A stretch of DNA of 64,000 nt from DASUPK01 sp963843085 (GCA_963843085.1 CAWJJG010000010.1:186001-250000); one strand, 5' to 3'. Shown: positions 9,810 through 21,237, numbered from the stretch's first letter. The notes: a model not told the origin generated them from the letters alone. Translations and numbers: made by a program.

Positions 9810-10811
9810 GTGGGACGAAGCCTCGGCCTCGCGGCCACCCTTGCGATGCTCGGCTTGTTCGCCATCGGCGGCTCTTCGGCGATGGCCAGCGGACCTCGGC
9901 TGTCGATCCCCCAGAGCGACCTGCAGGCAGCCTTCAAGTGCCCGATCGACCCGACCAACGCGACGACGACGCCGGTCATGTTCGTCACGGGGACCGGCGC
10001 CAGCGGAGACGAGGGCTATCTGATCGGCCAGGATGCGTTCAAGGCCTACGGCCATCCCGTCTGTTACGTCAACTTCCCCGACTTCACGACCGCGGACATC
10101 CAGATCTCCGTGCAGTACCTCGTCTACGGGCTGCGCGCGGAGTTCGCGATGGCGCACCGGAAGGTCGCCGCCTTCGGGATCAGTCAGGGTGGTCTCCTGC
10201 CGCGCTTTGCGCTCACTTACTGGCCAGACCTGCGCAGAAAGGTGAGCGATGTCGTTGCGGCCGCCGGAACCCAGCACGGCACGACCGTCGGCCTCGGAGG
10301 ATGCTCAGCCAGCTCGCCCTGCCCGCCCGCCGACTGGCAGCAAGGCAAGGGCTCCCACCTGCTGCGTGCGATCAACTCACAGCCGGACGAGACCCCTGGG
10401 AACGTCTCCTACACGACGGTTCGCTCGCTGACCGACGAAACGGTCCAGCCGCAGGGCGGCAAGCATCCGACCTCCGCGCTCGACGGGGCGAGCAACATCC
10501 TGATTCAGAACGTCTGCCCCGGCCGGACGACCAGCCATATCGGCACCGCCGTCGACTCGGTGGCATTCGCGGCCTTCGCCGACGCGATCGCGCACAACGG
10601 CAAGCGCAAGCGTGGGGCTGCCAGGGTTTCCCGCCTTCCGCAGGATGTCTGCAGTCATCCCTATGCGCCGGGCCTGAACGAGGCCCAGACGACGGCTTTC
10701 CTGAACGGATCGGGCGGCTTGATCGGCGGCCAGGTGGCACAGGTCCCGATGGTCCCGGCCGAGCCGCGCGTCAGGAAGGTGTTCAAGCGGGTGCCTCACA
10801 GGCGCCACTGA
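9810..10811 (+). CDS. Secreted alpha/beta-hydrolase, Candida antarctica lipase B (CalB)-like
   Basis: 333 residues from GTG 9810. The signal peptide is GLAATLAMLGLFAIGGSSAMA. The layout follows CalB: VMFVTGTGASGDEGYLIG (oxyanion region), CYVNFPDFTTADIQISVQYL, the nucleophile elbow AAFGISQGGLLPRFALTYWP, a catalytic Asp in LTDETVQP and a His in TTSHIGTAVDS. The predicted substrate is an ester or lipid outside the cell. The C-terminus ends in a modest basic tail (RKVFKRVPHRRH). A diverged paralogue is at 44539. CalB similarity is judged by eye from motif order and spacing. Confidence 0.75.
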   Translation: MGRSLGLAATLAMLGLFAIGGSSAMASGPRLSIPQSDLQAAFKCPIDPTNATTTPVMFVTGTGASGDEGYLIGQDAFKAYGHPVCYVNFPDFTTADIQISVQYLVYGLRAEFAMAHRKVAAFGISQGGLLPRFALTYWPDLRRKVSDVVAAAGTQHGTTVGLGGCSASSPCPPADWQQGKGSHLLRAINSQPDETPGNVSYTTVRSLTDETVQPQGGKHPTSALDGASNILIQNVCPGRTTSHIGTAVDSVAFAAFADAIAHNGKRKRGAARVSRLPQDVCSHPYAPGLNEAQTTAFLNGSGGLIGGQVAQVPMVPAEPRVRKVFKRVPHRRH

Positions 10812-10815
10812 AGTC

Positions 10816-10844
10816 TTGCCCGGGAAAGAGCCCGGGCGTAGCAT
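10816..10844 (+). promoter_or_regulatory. Candidate promoter overlapping a hairpin, upstream of hpf
   Basis: TTGCCC (10816-10821) and TAGCAT (10839-10844) are 17 bases apart. The spacer contains the inverted repeat GCCCGGG (10818-10824) / CCCGGGC (10831-10837), which could be an operator or the terminator of the lipase gene. The -35 match is only partial. Confidence 0.35.
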
Positions 10845-10876
10845 GCGGGTCCGCCAACCGACGGAAGGAGACCGCC

Positions 10877-11224
10877 GTGAGGATCGAGATCCGGGGCAGG
10901 AACATGGAGGTGACGGACGAGCTTCGCGAGGCAGTGATGCAGCGGTTCGCCAGGGTGGGCAAGCAGGTCTCCGAGCTGGCCACGCTCGAGGTGGAGCTCG
11001 GCGAGGAGAAGAATCCGCGGATCTCGGACCGGATGGTGGCCGAGGCGACCCTCCAGCTGAAGGGCGTGACGCTTCGGGCGAAGGAGGCGTCGCCCGACAT
11101 GCTGCATTCGATCCACGAGATGGCCGAGGACATCCGCCGCCAGGTGAAGAAGCACCGCGACAAGCGGCGCAAGCGGCAGCGGACCCGCAAGCTGGTCCAG
11201 CGCTTGCGCGGCGAAACGGCTTGA
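10877..11224 (+). CDS. hpf: Ribosome hibernation-promoting factor, HPF/RaiA (short form)
   Basis: 115 residues from GTG 10877, with GGAAGGAG eight bases upstream. MRIEIRGRNMEVTDELREAV and LEVELGEEKNPRISDRMVAE match the beta-alpha-beta RaiA/HPF fold that binds the 30S decoding region and silences ribosomes in stationary phase. A basic helix follows (KKHRDKRRKRQRTRKLVQ). It lacks the C-terminal dimerisation domain of the long form usual in Gram-positives. It is followed after 37 bases by secA, an order seen in many bacteria. Confidence 0.85.
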   Translation: MRIEIRGRNMEVTDELREAVMQRFARVGKQVSELATLEVELGEEKNPRISDRMVAEATLQLKGVTLRAKEASPDMLHSIHEMAEDIRRQVKKHRDKRRKRQRTRKLVQRLRGETA

Positions 11225-11261
11225 CCCGAGCCGCGTCCCAGCGCTAGCTAACCTCTGATCA

Positions 11262-14099
<2,838 letters not shown>

Positions 14100-14103
14100 G
14101 AAC

Positions 14104-14556
14104 CTGGTCCGCCGGCTCGCCTCTCTGAGCGCCATCGCCCTGGTGGGCGCTCTCGTCTTCGCCGCCCAGTCGTTCGCCAACAGCTATTCCGTCACCGTGA
14201 CGCTCGACGGAAGCGGCGCAGGGACCGTGATGGGCGGAGGGGGGACAATCGACTGCCCCGGCGACTGCTCCGAGTCCAGCTACCCGGCGGGCCCGCTCTC
14301 CCTGACGGCCGCCCCGAATGCGTACTCGACCTTCGGTGGCTGGACGGGCGCCTGCGCCTCGGCCGGGGGCTCCCCATCCTGCGTGACGACGGTGAACGGG
14401 GACACCGCCATCGGCGCGACCTTCACCGCCGTGCCGACGGCACCCATCTCCACGACTCCGCCGGCGCATAAGAAGAGGTGCACGAAGAAGAAGAAGAAGA
14501 AGACGAAGCACCGCGCGGTTGCCTCCAAGAAGTGCAAGAAGAAGAAACGGCACTGA
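14104..14556 (+). CDS. Small exported protein with Lys/Cys-rich C-terminal tail (start unusual)
   Basis: About 150 residues. A signal peptide is evident (LVRRLASLSAIALVGALVFAAQSFA), then a beta-rich domain similar to bacterial Ig-like/InlB-type repeats (VTVTLDGSGAGTV, GGWTGACASAGG). The tail is rich in Lys, His and Cys (CTKKKKKKTKHR, KKCKKKKRH). No ATG, GTG or TTG precedes the signal peptide in frame near the secA stop, so CTG 14104 is the best start; GTG 14140 would remove the basic n-region. It sits directly behind secA. The ligand is unknown. Confidence 0.55.
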   Translation: MVRRLASLSAIALVGALVFAAQSFANSYSVTVTLDGSGAGTVMGGGGTIDCPGDCSESSYPAGPLSLTAAPNAYSTFGGWTGACASAGGSPSCVTTVNGDTAIGATFTAVPTAPISTTPPAHKKRCTKKKKKKTKHRAVASKKCKKKKRH

Positions 14557-14560
14557 GCGC

Positions 14561-15388
14561 CTAGCCGGCGCGCACGACCTCCTCGGCGAGGCGCAGCGCC
14601 CGATTGAGTGAGCGCTTCTGCAGCCTTCCCGGCCGGTCGCAGGGGAGCTCCCGGCAGGGCTCCTGGGCGCGCCAGCCCTCGAGCACCGCGGCGCCGAGGT
14701 CGGCGAGGTTGAACTCGCGCTCATCCGAATTGCCCGTGCCCTCGTCGCGGACCCAGCGGACGGTGACGCCGGCACGGCGCGCGGCCGCCAGGATCGCACC
14801 CTCCACCGGCGGGCGAGGCGAGGCAGCGGGCGAGCGCAGCCAGAACCGGCCGAGCCGGCCCACCTCGTCGTTGTCGTAGGCGAAGCGGAGATCGTGGGAT
14901 CGGCCGAGACGCTTCACCCGGTCCACTAGGGCGGCCGCGCCCAGGTGGTTGGCCGCGTGGGTGAAGCCACGCTCCTCGGCCCCCGTGCTGGCCAGCCAGA
15001 CGTCGCACGGCGGGTTCAGTGACCGGAGCTTCCAGGCAAGAGCCACCAGCACCCCGACGCCCGAGGCGTTGTCGTTGGCGCCGGGACCGTCCGGGCCGCT
15101 GTCGACGTGGGCCACCACGATCTGGAGGCAGCTCGTGGGGCCATCGAGCTCGCCGATGACGTTCCGGGAGGTCCCCTTGCCGGGCACGTTGAACCTGTCA
15201 GTCGAGACGGCCAGGCCCGCCCCCCGGAACTGCGACGCGACGTAGCTCTGGGCGCGCGTCTCACCGCGAGTTGCCGCCGCACGGGCTCCGACCTTGCCCG
15301 AGAGATGAGTTGCCGCCCGGTACGGCGTGGGCGAGTGCGCGGCGCCCGTCAGCACGAGGGCAATGGCGAGAATGGACGTTCGGATCAC
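14561..15388 (-). CDS. Secreted M28-family zinc aminopeptidase
   Basis: 275 residues from GTG 15388, preceded by AGGGAAC; the frame extends further 5' but lacks coding character. The signal peptide is MIRTSILAIALVLTGAAHS. M28 metal ligands are visible as HVDSGPDGPGANDNASGVG (His and bridging Asp) and STGAEERGFTHAANHLG (the catalytic Glu pair). A later FNLADLGAAVLEG may hold the last ligand region. The predicted role is extracellular peptide trimming. It converges on the small tail protein with a four-base gap and is divergent from a methyltransferase. Confidence 0.8.
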   Translation of the reverse strand: MIRTSILAIALVLTGAAHSPTPYRAATHLSGKVGARAAATRGETRAQSYVASQFRGAGLAVSTDRFNVPGKGTSRNVIGELDGPTSCLQIVVAHVDSGPDGPGANDNASGVGVLVALAWKLRSLNPPCDVWLASTGAEERGFTHAANHLGAAALVDRVKRLGRSHDLRFAYDNDEVGRLGRFWLRSPAASPRPPVEGAILAAARRAGVTVRWVRDEGTGNSDEREFNLADLGAAVLEGWRAQEPCRELPCDRPGRLQKRSLNRALRLAEEVVRAG

Positions 15389-15431
15389 GTTCCCTGTGTA
15401 ACACGCGGAGGCGCCGGCGTACCATGGGCCT

Positions 15432-16343
15432 GTGGAGAAGGCCACCCTGGGCAGTGAGCACGAGGTTGTTGCCGCCTATGCACCGGCCGACAACGACGAG
15501 GCCACCGAGGCCTGGAGCGGCGTGCTGTTCGACCGCTTCGTGCAGTTCCGTGACCTGATCGTCACCGGTCTGGAGCAGCATGGGAAGGTCGCCATGCGGA
15601 CGTACCCGCCCAGCCCCGGCGACCGGGTTCTCGACGTCGGCTGTGGGTTCGGCGACGGGTCCCAGCAGCTCGCCGAGCTCGTCGGCCCGACCGGTGAGGT
15701 GCTCGGTGCGGACGTCTCGGAGCCGTTCGTCGAGGCGGCGGCCGCGGAGGCGCGTGAGGCCGGCGCATCCAACGTCAGCTTCATCGCCGGCGACGTCCAG
15801 CTGATGGAGCTGCCCGGGCCGTTCGACTACGTCTTCTCCCGAATGGGACTCATGTTCTTCGCCAACCCGGTACAGGCTTTCCGCAACCTGGCCTCGGCCA
15901 TGAGGCCGGGCGGGCGCCTCGTCGCGGTCGTCTGGAGGCGCAAGCTCGACAACGCGTGGGTCTACAAGCCGGAGCAGGTCGTCGAGCGCTACCTCGACGA
16001 GCCCGAGGAGCCGGAAGACGTTCGCTGCGGGCCCGGCCCGTTTGCGATGGCCAACCCGGATACGGTCTCGCACCAGCTGCTCGCCGCCGGCTTCGAGAGC
16101 CCTACCTTCACCCGCCTCGACCTGCCGATGAAGGTCGGCGAGGATCTCGACGAGGCCGTCGAGTTCGCGATGGCGCTGGGGCCGGCGGCGGAACTGCTGC
16201 GCATCTGCCCGGCCGACGAGGTGGAGACCCTGAGGCCGAAGCTGACCACCGAGATCCGCGAGGTCATCGCGGATTTCGAGGGCCCCGATGGCGTCTACGG
16301 CCCGACGTCGACCTGGATCGTCAGCGCCACCGTCCCCGGCTAG
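15432..16343 (+). CDS. Class I SAM-dependent methyltransferase
   Basis: 303 residues from GTG 15432. The SAM-binding motif I is VLDVGCGFGDGSQQLAEL and motif II/post-I is VLGADVSEPFVEAAAAEA. FDYVFSRMGLMFFANPVQAF and MRPGGRLVAVVWRRK complete the Rossmann-like core. The C-terminal part resembles UbiE/Coq5-type enzymes, but the substrate cannot be told. A homologue with a similar plan lies at 53952. The stop shares CTAG with the convergent histidine kinase gene. Confidence 0.83.
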   Translation: MEKATLGSEHEVVAAYAPADNDEATEAWSGVLFDRFVQFRDLIVTGLEQHGKVAMRTYPPSPGDRVLDVGCGFGDGSQQLAELVGPTGEVLGADVSEPFVEAAAAEAREAGASNVSFIAGDVQLMELPGPFDYVFSRMGLMFFANPVQAFRNLASAMRPGGRLVAVVWRRKLDNAWVYKPEQVVERYLDEPEEPEDVRCGPGPFAMANPDTVSHQLLAAGFESPTFTRLDLPMKVGEDLDEAVEFAMALGPAAELLRICPADEVETLRPKLTTEIREVIADFEGPDGVYGPTSTWIVSATVPG

Positions 16344-17595
16344 CCCTGCCGGGCGACGTTCTCGAGCGGGTTGCCGATCGGCAGCCGGGCGAGGACGCGG
16401 AAACCCCCGCCGTCCATCGGCCCCGCTGAGAAGCGGCCCCCGAACAGCTCCACTCGCTCGCGCATCCCGATCAGCCCGCGACGCGTTCCGAGGGCCACCG
16501 CGCCGACCGCGCCGGGACCGTCGTCGGTCACCTCGAGCTCGACGCTGGTGGGGTCGAATCTCAGCCGGACGATCGCCGATGCCCCCGGCCCGCGTGCTTC
16601 AGCACGTTTGTCAGCGCCTCCTGAATGATCCGGGGGGCGGTCTGGTCGAGGATCGGCGGCAACACCTGGGCGGGCCCCTCTCGCTCCACGCTCACGGTGA
16701 GACCCGCTGCGCGGCACTCGCCGATCATCGCTTCGAGGTGGGAGAGGCTGACCCGGTCGCGCTCGGCGTCCGCGGCGTCCATCGGACGCAGCAGGCCGAG
16801 CAGCTTGCGCATGTCCTCCAGCGCGATCCGCGAGGTGCGCTTGATCTCCTCGAGGATGTGGCGAGCCTCCTCGATGTCGGCGCCGTCGTCGATCTCCCGG
16901 AGGCCGGTGGCGGCCTGCAGCGAGATGGCGGTCACGCCGTGACCCGCCGCGTCGTGCAGGTCGTGCGCGATCCTCATCCGCTCCGCGACGACAGCGAGGT
17001 GCGCGGTCTCATCGCGCTCCCGCTCGAGCGAGCGCCGGATCCAGGCCATCAGCAGCCCGGTGACCAGGAGGGTCACGATCGTCACCAGCCAGCGGGTGGC
17101 GCCGTCGGCGAACGACGGGTGCTGGTCGATCAGCAGCACGGCGTCGGCCACGCCGATCACGCCGAGCTGGAGGAAGGCGTGGCGCAGGTCGAAGAACCAG
17201 AAGGCGAACAGCGAGACCCAGAGGAAGAGAACCTCGTTGTCCTCGGTGCCCGTCCCGTGACCGCCCTCCAGCGTGGCCAGCATGATCAGCGCGGTGCCGA
17301 TGGCTGCGGCGACGCCGAGCGCCGGCTCGTTCACCCGCCGGCGGCTCAGCAGCAGCCCTCCGCAGACGGCCGCCACCGCTCCGTAGCCGAGGATCAGCAG
17401 GTCCGAGCCCTCCGCGGCGGGCGGCAGCGCAACCGTCACCACGATCAGGATCGCTCCGCCGACCAGCAGCAGCCCGGCTACGCGCGTAGCCAGCGCCCGG
17501 CCGCCGATCGTGGGGAGCGGCGGCAGCCCATGCCCGAGCTTCCGGAGGAGCCAGCGCAGGGGTCGAGGTGTCGTCGTGGAGCTTCCGTTCTCCAT
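16340..17595 (-). pseudogene. Membrane sensor histidine kinase (HisKA_3/NarL type) broken by a one-base frameshift
   Basis: ATG 17595 follows GGAGAGG. The product has six membrane helices, then the H-box RIAHDLHDAAGHGVTAISLQ with the phospho-accepting His. The N-box begins as RIIQEALTNVLKHAG, then the frame is lost at the five-base G run (CCCCC on the plus strand, 16582-16586). One more G would continue as ASAIVRLRFDP, then VTDDGPG and RRGLIGMRERVELFGG, ending at 16340. So the ATP-binding domain is split over two frames. This is either a real lesion or a base-call error. No response regulator is adjacent. Confidence 0.82.
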
Positions 17596-17676
17596 TTGGC
17601 CTCTCCGCGCAACACCGTAGAGGACGGTCCGGAATACCCTGTACGGGGTAACCCGCAGACTTCTCTCAACCATCTG

Positions 17677-18793
17677 ATGGCCGACAAGCATCCAAAGGAG
17701 GGATTCTCCGCGCGCCTCGCCGAGATCCGGGGGCAGCTGAAGCTGCTCTCGGATTACCTTTGACCCGGAGGGGCTGAGCGCCGAGATCGATCGGCTCGAG
17801 GGGGAGATGCAGCGCGAGGGGTTCTGGGACGACCAGGCCAAGGCGGCCGAGATCTCGGCACAGCACTCGCGGGCCCAGAAGAGGCTGACCGGATTCCGAG
17901 AGCTGACCGGCGACGTCGACGATCTCGACGAGCTCGCCGAGCTGGCCGCCGACGACGAGGAGATGGCGAACGAGCTCGCCTCCCAGCTCTCATCGGTCGA
18001 ACAGCGTCTCGCGGCGTTGGAGGAGGAGCGCCTCTTCTCGGGCCGCTTCGACGACGGCGACGCCGTCGTCACCGTCAACGCCGGGGCGGGCGGGACGGAC
18101 TCACAGGATTGGGCGGAGATGCTCCTTCGCATGTACCTGCGGTGGGCCGAGCGGCGCGGCTTCAAGGTCGAGATGAAGGAGGCCTCTCCGGGGGAGGAGG
18201 CCGGGCTGAAGTCGGCGACGGCGGTGGTCCGCGGCGAGAACGCCTACGGTCTCTTCGCCGCCGAGCGAGGCGTGCACCGGCTGATCCGAATCTCGCCCTT
18301 CGACTCCTCGGCCCGCAGGCACACGAGCTTCGCCCAGGTCGATGTCGCGCCCCTGGTGGAGGGCGATGTCGACGTGGAGATCGACGATTCGGACATCCGC
18401 GTCGACACCTACCGGGCGTCGGGGGCCGGCGGGCAGCACGTCAACAAGACCGACTCCGCTGTGCGCATCACCCATGTGCCAACGGGCATCGTCGCCCAGT
18501 CGCAGAACGAGCGCTCCCAGATCCAGAACCGGGCGACCGCGATGCAGATCCTGCGCTCGCGCCTGCTCGAGCGCAAGGAGCTCGAGCAGGCGGAGGAGCT
18601 GGCCAAGGAGAGGGGCGAGCAGAAGTCGGCCGAGTGGGGCTCCCAGATCCGCAGCTACTTCCTGCACCCCGATCAGCGGGTCAAGGACCATCGCACCAAC
18701 TTCGAGGTCGGAGACACGAACCGTGTCCTCGACGGCGACATTGACGCCTTCGTCCGCGAGTACCTGAACTTCGCGGCCTCCTCCGGCAACTAG
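17677..18793 (+). CDS. prfB: Peptide chain release factor 2 (programmed +1 frameshift)
   Basis: Read as 17677-17760 joined to 17762-18793, about 371 residues, normal for RF2. The first 28 codons (MADKHPKEGFSARLAEIRGQ...) end at CTT TGA C; a +1 shift continues DPEGLSAEIDRLEGEMQREG. The UGA-recognition motif is SPF in IRISPFDSSARRH, and the GGQ catalytic loop is ASGAGGQHVNKTDS. RF2 therefore regulates its own synthesis: low RF2 lets ribosomes shift past the UGA. A start at ATG 17807 would cut off the N-terminus. Confidence 0.95.
17758..17764 (+). promoter_or_regulatory. RF2 autoregulatory recoding site CTT TGA C
   Basis: CTTTGAC is the classic slippery site: in-frame UGA followed by C after a CUU codon. 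The Shine-Dalgarno-like element normally 3-4 bases before CTT is absent; the nearest G-rich stretch (CGGGGGC) is roughly 25 bases upstream. The UGA at 17761-17763 is bypassed by skipping T17761. Confidence 0.9.
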
Positions 18794-18797
18794 CGCC

Positions 18798-19207
18798 GTG
18801 CCCAGGACCGTCACCAGGTGCCCAACTGCGGGTCGAGCGTCAGCCAGTTCGCCGCCGGCTGCGCGATCTGCGGCGAGAACCTGACCGCCGCCCGCCAGGA
18901 GCTGGAGCGCCGGCGCGCGGCCAGGCCGTCGCTCGAGGCTCCCAGCTGGCTGCCGCAGATCACCGCGTCCGACGCGATCCTCGGGGCGATCCTGATCATC
19001 GCCGCGTTCAGCGTCCCGATCATCGGGGGGCCGATCGCCGGCCTGTTCGCCTACTTCGGCCATCAGAAGGGAGACGCCGTCCAGCGAAACCTGGCGCTGG
19101 TCGCCGTCGGCGTCGCCGTGATCGTTCTGCTGCTGGTGAGCTTCGTGCCGGAGAGCTGGAACCTGTTCAGCCCCTGGGTGAACCTGAGCGGCCCACTCCC
19201 GAACTAG
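18798..19207 (+). CDS. Zinc-ribbon membrane protein, apparent one-base deletion near its start
   Basis: Two or three membrane helices (AILGAILIIAAFSVPIIGGPIAGLF, LALVAVGVAVIVLLLVSFV) follow a zinc ribbon. In the intact frame the only start is GTG 18818, giving PNCGSSVSQFAAGCAICGEN, which lacks the first ribbon cysteine. Starting at GTG 18798 and adding one C to the CCC at 18821-18823 gives MPRTVTRCPNCGSS, a perfect CxxC...CxxC ribbon. So the gene probably starts at 18798 and the read has lost a C. It lies four bases after prfB and overlaps the convergent MGMT gene by about 40 bases. Confidence 0.6.
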
Positions 19208-19844
19208 AGGACTGGAGCGTGCCCTCGAGGTCCAGCAGGGCCCGCTTCATCTCCGGCCCGCCGCCGTAGTTGCCGACGCCTCCGCCCGACTGCAGAACGC
19301 GGTGGCAGGGCACGATCAGCGGGATCGCGTTGCGGCCGCAGGCGGTCCCGGCGGCGCGGTAGGCGCGCGGGTTGCCCGCCTGCTTGGCGATCTCGCCGTA
19401 TGTCCGGGTCTCGCCATACGGGATCCGCGAGACCGCGTGGAGGGCGCGGTTCCGGAATCCCCGCGGAGTCAGCGCCCAGTCGACGGGCACGTCGAAGTGG
19501 TGGCGCCTGCCCTCGAAGTACTCCTCCAGCTCGCGGCGCTCCTCGTCGAGGCGCTTGGGAGACTCGAGCACCCGCGGGGAGACATAGCGCGCCAGATCCT
19601 CGAGGACCTCGTCCTCGGTCTGCTGGTGGCCGCGGTGCTTGGGCAACGCCAGGCGAACGACCCCGCGGTCGGTGCGGGCGACCAGGAGCTTCCCGAAGGG
19701 GGAGTCGACCGGCGCGTAGGCCACGTCGACCAGCCGGTCGCGCTCGGCCCGGGCGAGGACGCCCTGGACCGCCCGGTCGAGATCGCCACCGGGGGGCGCA
19801 TTGCGGAGCATCTTGGAGAGTTGCTTTTCGGTCGGCGGGTTCAT
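19167..19844 (-). CDS. ogt: Methylated-DNA--protein-cysteine methyltransferase (MGMT/Ogt)
   Basis: Removes O6-alkyl groups from guanine by suicide transfer to its cysteine. The active site is NAIPLIVPCHRVLQSGGGVG; the DNA-binding helix-turn-helix lies in YGETRTYGEIAKQAG. The N-terminal ~85 residues (MNPPTEKQLSKMLRNAPPGG...) form a weaker RNase H-like half. The start ATG overlaps the stop of the ECF sigma gene as ATGA, so the two are co-translated. The C-terminal serine-rich end overlaps the convergent zinc-ribbon gene. Confidence 0.9.
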   Translation of the reverse strand: MNPPTEKQLSKMLRNAPPGGDLDRAVQGVLARAERDRLVDVAYAPVDSPFGKLLVARTDRGVVRLALPKHRGHQQTEDEVLEDLARYVSPRVLESPKRLDEERRELEEYFEGRRHHFDVPVDWALTPRGFRNRALHAVSRIPYGETRTYGEIAKQAGNPRAYRAAGTACGRNAIPLIVPCHRVLQSGGGVGNYGGGPEMKRALLDLEGTLQSSSSGVGRSGSPRG

Positions 19845-20341
19845 GCGCATTCACCTCTCAGCTTCTGAAGTCCCTCATGGACGCTGCGTCGAGCGGCGTC
19901 CTGCGAGCAGTCGAGTGCATTGGCGATGCCGGCGTAGGACATGTCGGTGGCGAACCGCAGCACGACGGCGCTGCGCTGCTTGGGCGGCAGGCCGCTGACG
20001 GCTTGCCAGAGGTCTGGATCGCCGCCCGCGACGACGGTGTCCGGGCGATTGTTCGAGCTCGGCTTGCCACCGGCGACCTCCTCCGGGCTCCCGGCTGGAA
20101 CGGCCCGGCGGCCGCGGCCGCGGTGATGGTCGATCGCCTTGCGGTGGGCGATCGTGAGCAGCCATGAGCGCAGGTTGCTCGCGTGCTCGAGCTTCGGGTA
20201 GCCGCGAAGGGCGGCGATGAAGGTCTCCTGAAAGCAGTCCTCGGCGTCGTGGGGACCGACGGTCGCGACCAGGAATCCGAGCACGTCGGAGCCGTGCTCA
20301 TCGAGCAGCGATTGGAAGGGGGGAAGGCTCTCATCTCGCAT
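19841..20341 (-). CDS. ECF-type RNA polymerase sigma factor
   Basis: About 166 residues with sigma region 2 (DAEDCFQETFIAALRG, LRSWLLTIAHRKAIDHHRG) and region 4 (LPPKQRSAVVLRFATDMSYA, QDAARRSVHEGLQKLRGE). ATG 20341 is taken as the start; GTG 20347 is six bases upstream in frame. Directly downstream and overlapping is the MGMT gene, which suggests the pair belongs to an alkylation or DNA-damage response. No anti-sigma factor is adjacent. It is divergent from nadC. Confidence 0.88.
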   Translation of the reverse strand: MRDESLPPFQSLLDEHGSDVLGFLVATVGPHDAEDCFQETFIAALRGYPKLEHASNLRSWLLTIAHRKAIDHHRGRGRRAVPAGSPEEVAGGKPSSNNRPDTVVAGGDPDLWQAVSGLPPKQRSAVVLRFATDMSYAGIANALDCSQDAARRSVHEGLQKLRGECA

Positions 20342-20388
20342 CCGCACCTGAAACGTCGCACACCGGGCTTTCGTGAGATTGTGAGCGG

Positions 20389-21228
20389 ATGGAGATCGAC
20401 GCCGACACGCGCGAGCTCGTCGCCCGCGCCCTGGAGGAGGATCTGGGCGCGGGGGACGTCACGGCGGTGGCGGTGGTGCCCGACGACGCCATCGGTAGGG
20501 CGACGATCACGCAGAAGGCGCCCGGCGTCCTCTTCGGAATCGACGTTGCCGCCGAGGTCTTCCGGCAGGCTCAGGCCGGCGACTTCGAGGCGGTCGCGCC
20601 CGAGGCCGAGTGGCGCGACGAGGTCCCGGCCGAGGTTGCGCGCGTTGCCGGCCCGGCGCGGGCGCTCCTGGCCGCCGAGCGCACCGCGCTCAACCTGCTC
20701 TGCCACCTCTCCGGCGTGGCAACACTGACCGCCAGGTTCGTCCGGGCGGTCGAGGGGACGGGCGCCCGGATCCTGGACACCCGGAAGACGCTGCCCGGGC
20801 TGCGGGCGCTGGAGAAGGCCGCCGTGGCCGCCGGCGGTGGCACCAACCATCGGATGGGCCTCTACGACGCGATCCTGATCAAGGAGAACCACGCCGCGCT
20901 GGCGGAAGGGGTGGGGGAGGCGGTGCGGCGCGCGCGAGAGGCGCAGCCCGATCTCCCGGTGCAGGTCGAATGTCGCAACCTCGACGAGGTCCGGCAGGGT
21001 GCGGAGGCCGGGGCGGATCGCCTGCTGCTCGACAACATGAGCCCGGCCGTGCTCCGCGAGGCGGTCGCGGCGGCCGGAGGCTCGAGCGGTCCGGAGCTCG
21101 AAGCCTCGGGCGGCGTCACACTCGACAGGGTCGAGGAAATCGCTGCAACGGGGGTGGATTTCGTCTCGGTGGGCGCTCTCACGCACTCCGCGCCGGCCCT
21201 CGACCTGAGCATGACGCTCGAGCTATAG
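20389..21228 (+). CDS. nadC: Nicotinate-nucleotide diphosphorylase (carboxylating), quinolinate PRTase
   Basis: Converts quinolinate and PRPP to nicotinate mononucleotide in NAD synthesis. 279 residues. ALEEDLGAGDVTAVAVVP is the N-terminal signature; ERTALNLLCHLSGVATLT, ILDTRKTLPGLRALEKAAV and GGTNHRMGLYDAILIKENH carry the substrate-binding Arg, Lys and His residues. The barrel end is DRLLLDNMSP and ASGGVTLDRVEEIAATGVDF. nadA lies 4.6 kb away on the same strand, with unrelated genes between; nadB is not seen in this window. Confidence 0.95.
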   Translation: MEIDADTRELVARALEEDLGAGDVTAVAVVPDDAIGRATITQKAPGVLFGIDVAAEVFRQAQAGDFEAVAPEAEWRDEVPAEVARVAGPARALLAAERTALNLLCHLSGVATLTARFVRAVEGTGARILDTRKTLPGLRALEKAAVAAGGGTNHRMGLYDAILIKENHAALAEGVGEAVRRAREAQPDLPVQVECRNLDEVRQGAEAGADRLLLDNMSPAVLREAVAAAGGSSGPELEASGGVTLDRVEEIAATGVDFVSVGALTHSAPALDLSMTLEL

Positions 21229-21237
21229 AGTCGCTCG

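Noticed and set aside
9803..10876. Upstream extension of hpf over the lipase gene
   Set aside because: The lipase frame has signal peptide and catalytic motifs; the hpf family begins at MRIEIRGRN (10877) behind a good ribosome-binding site.
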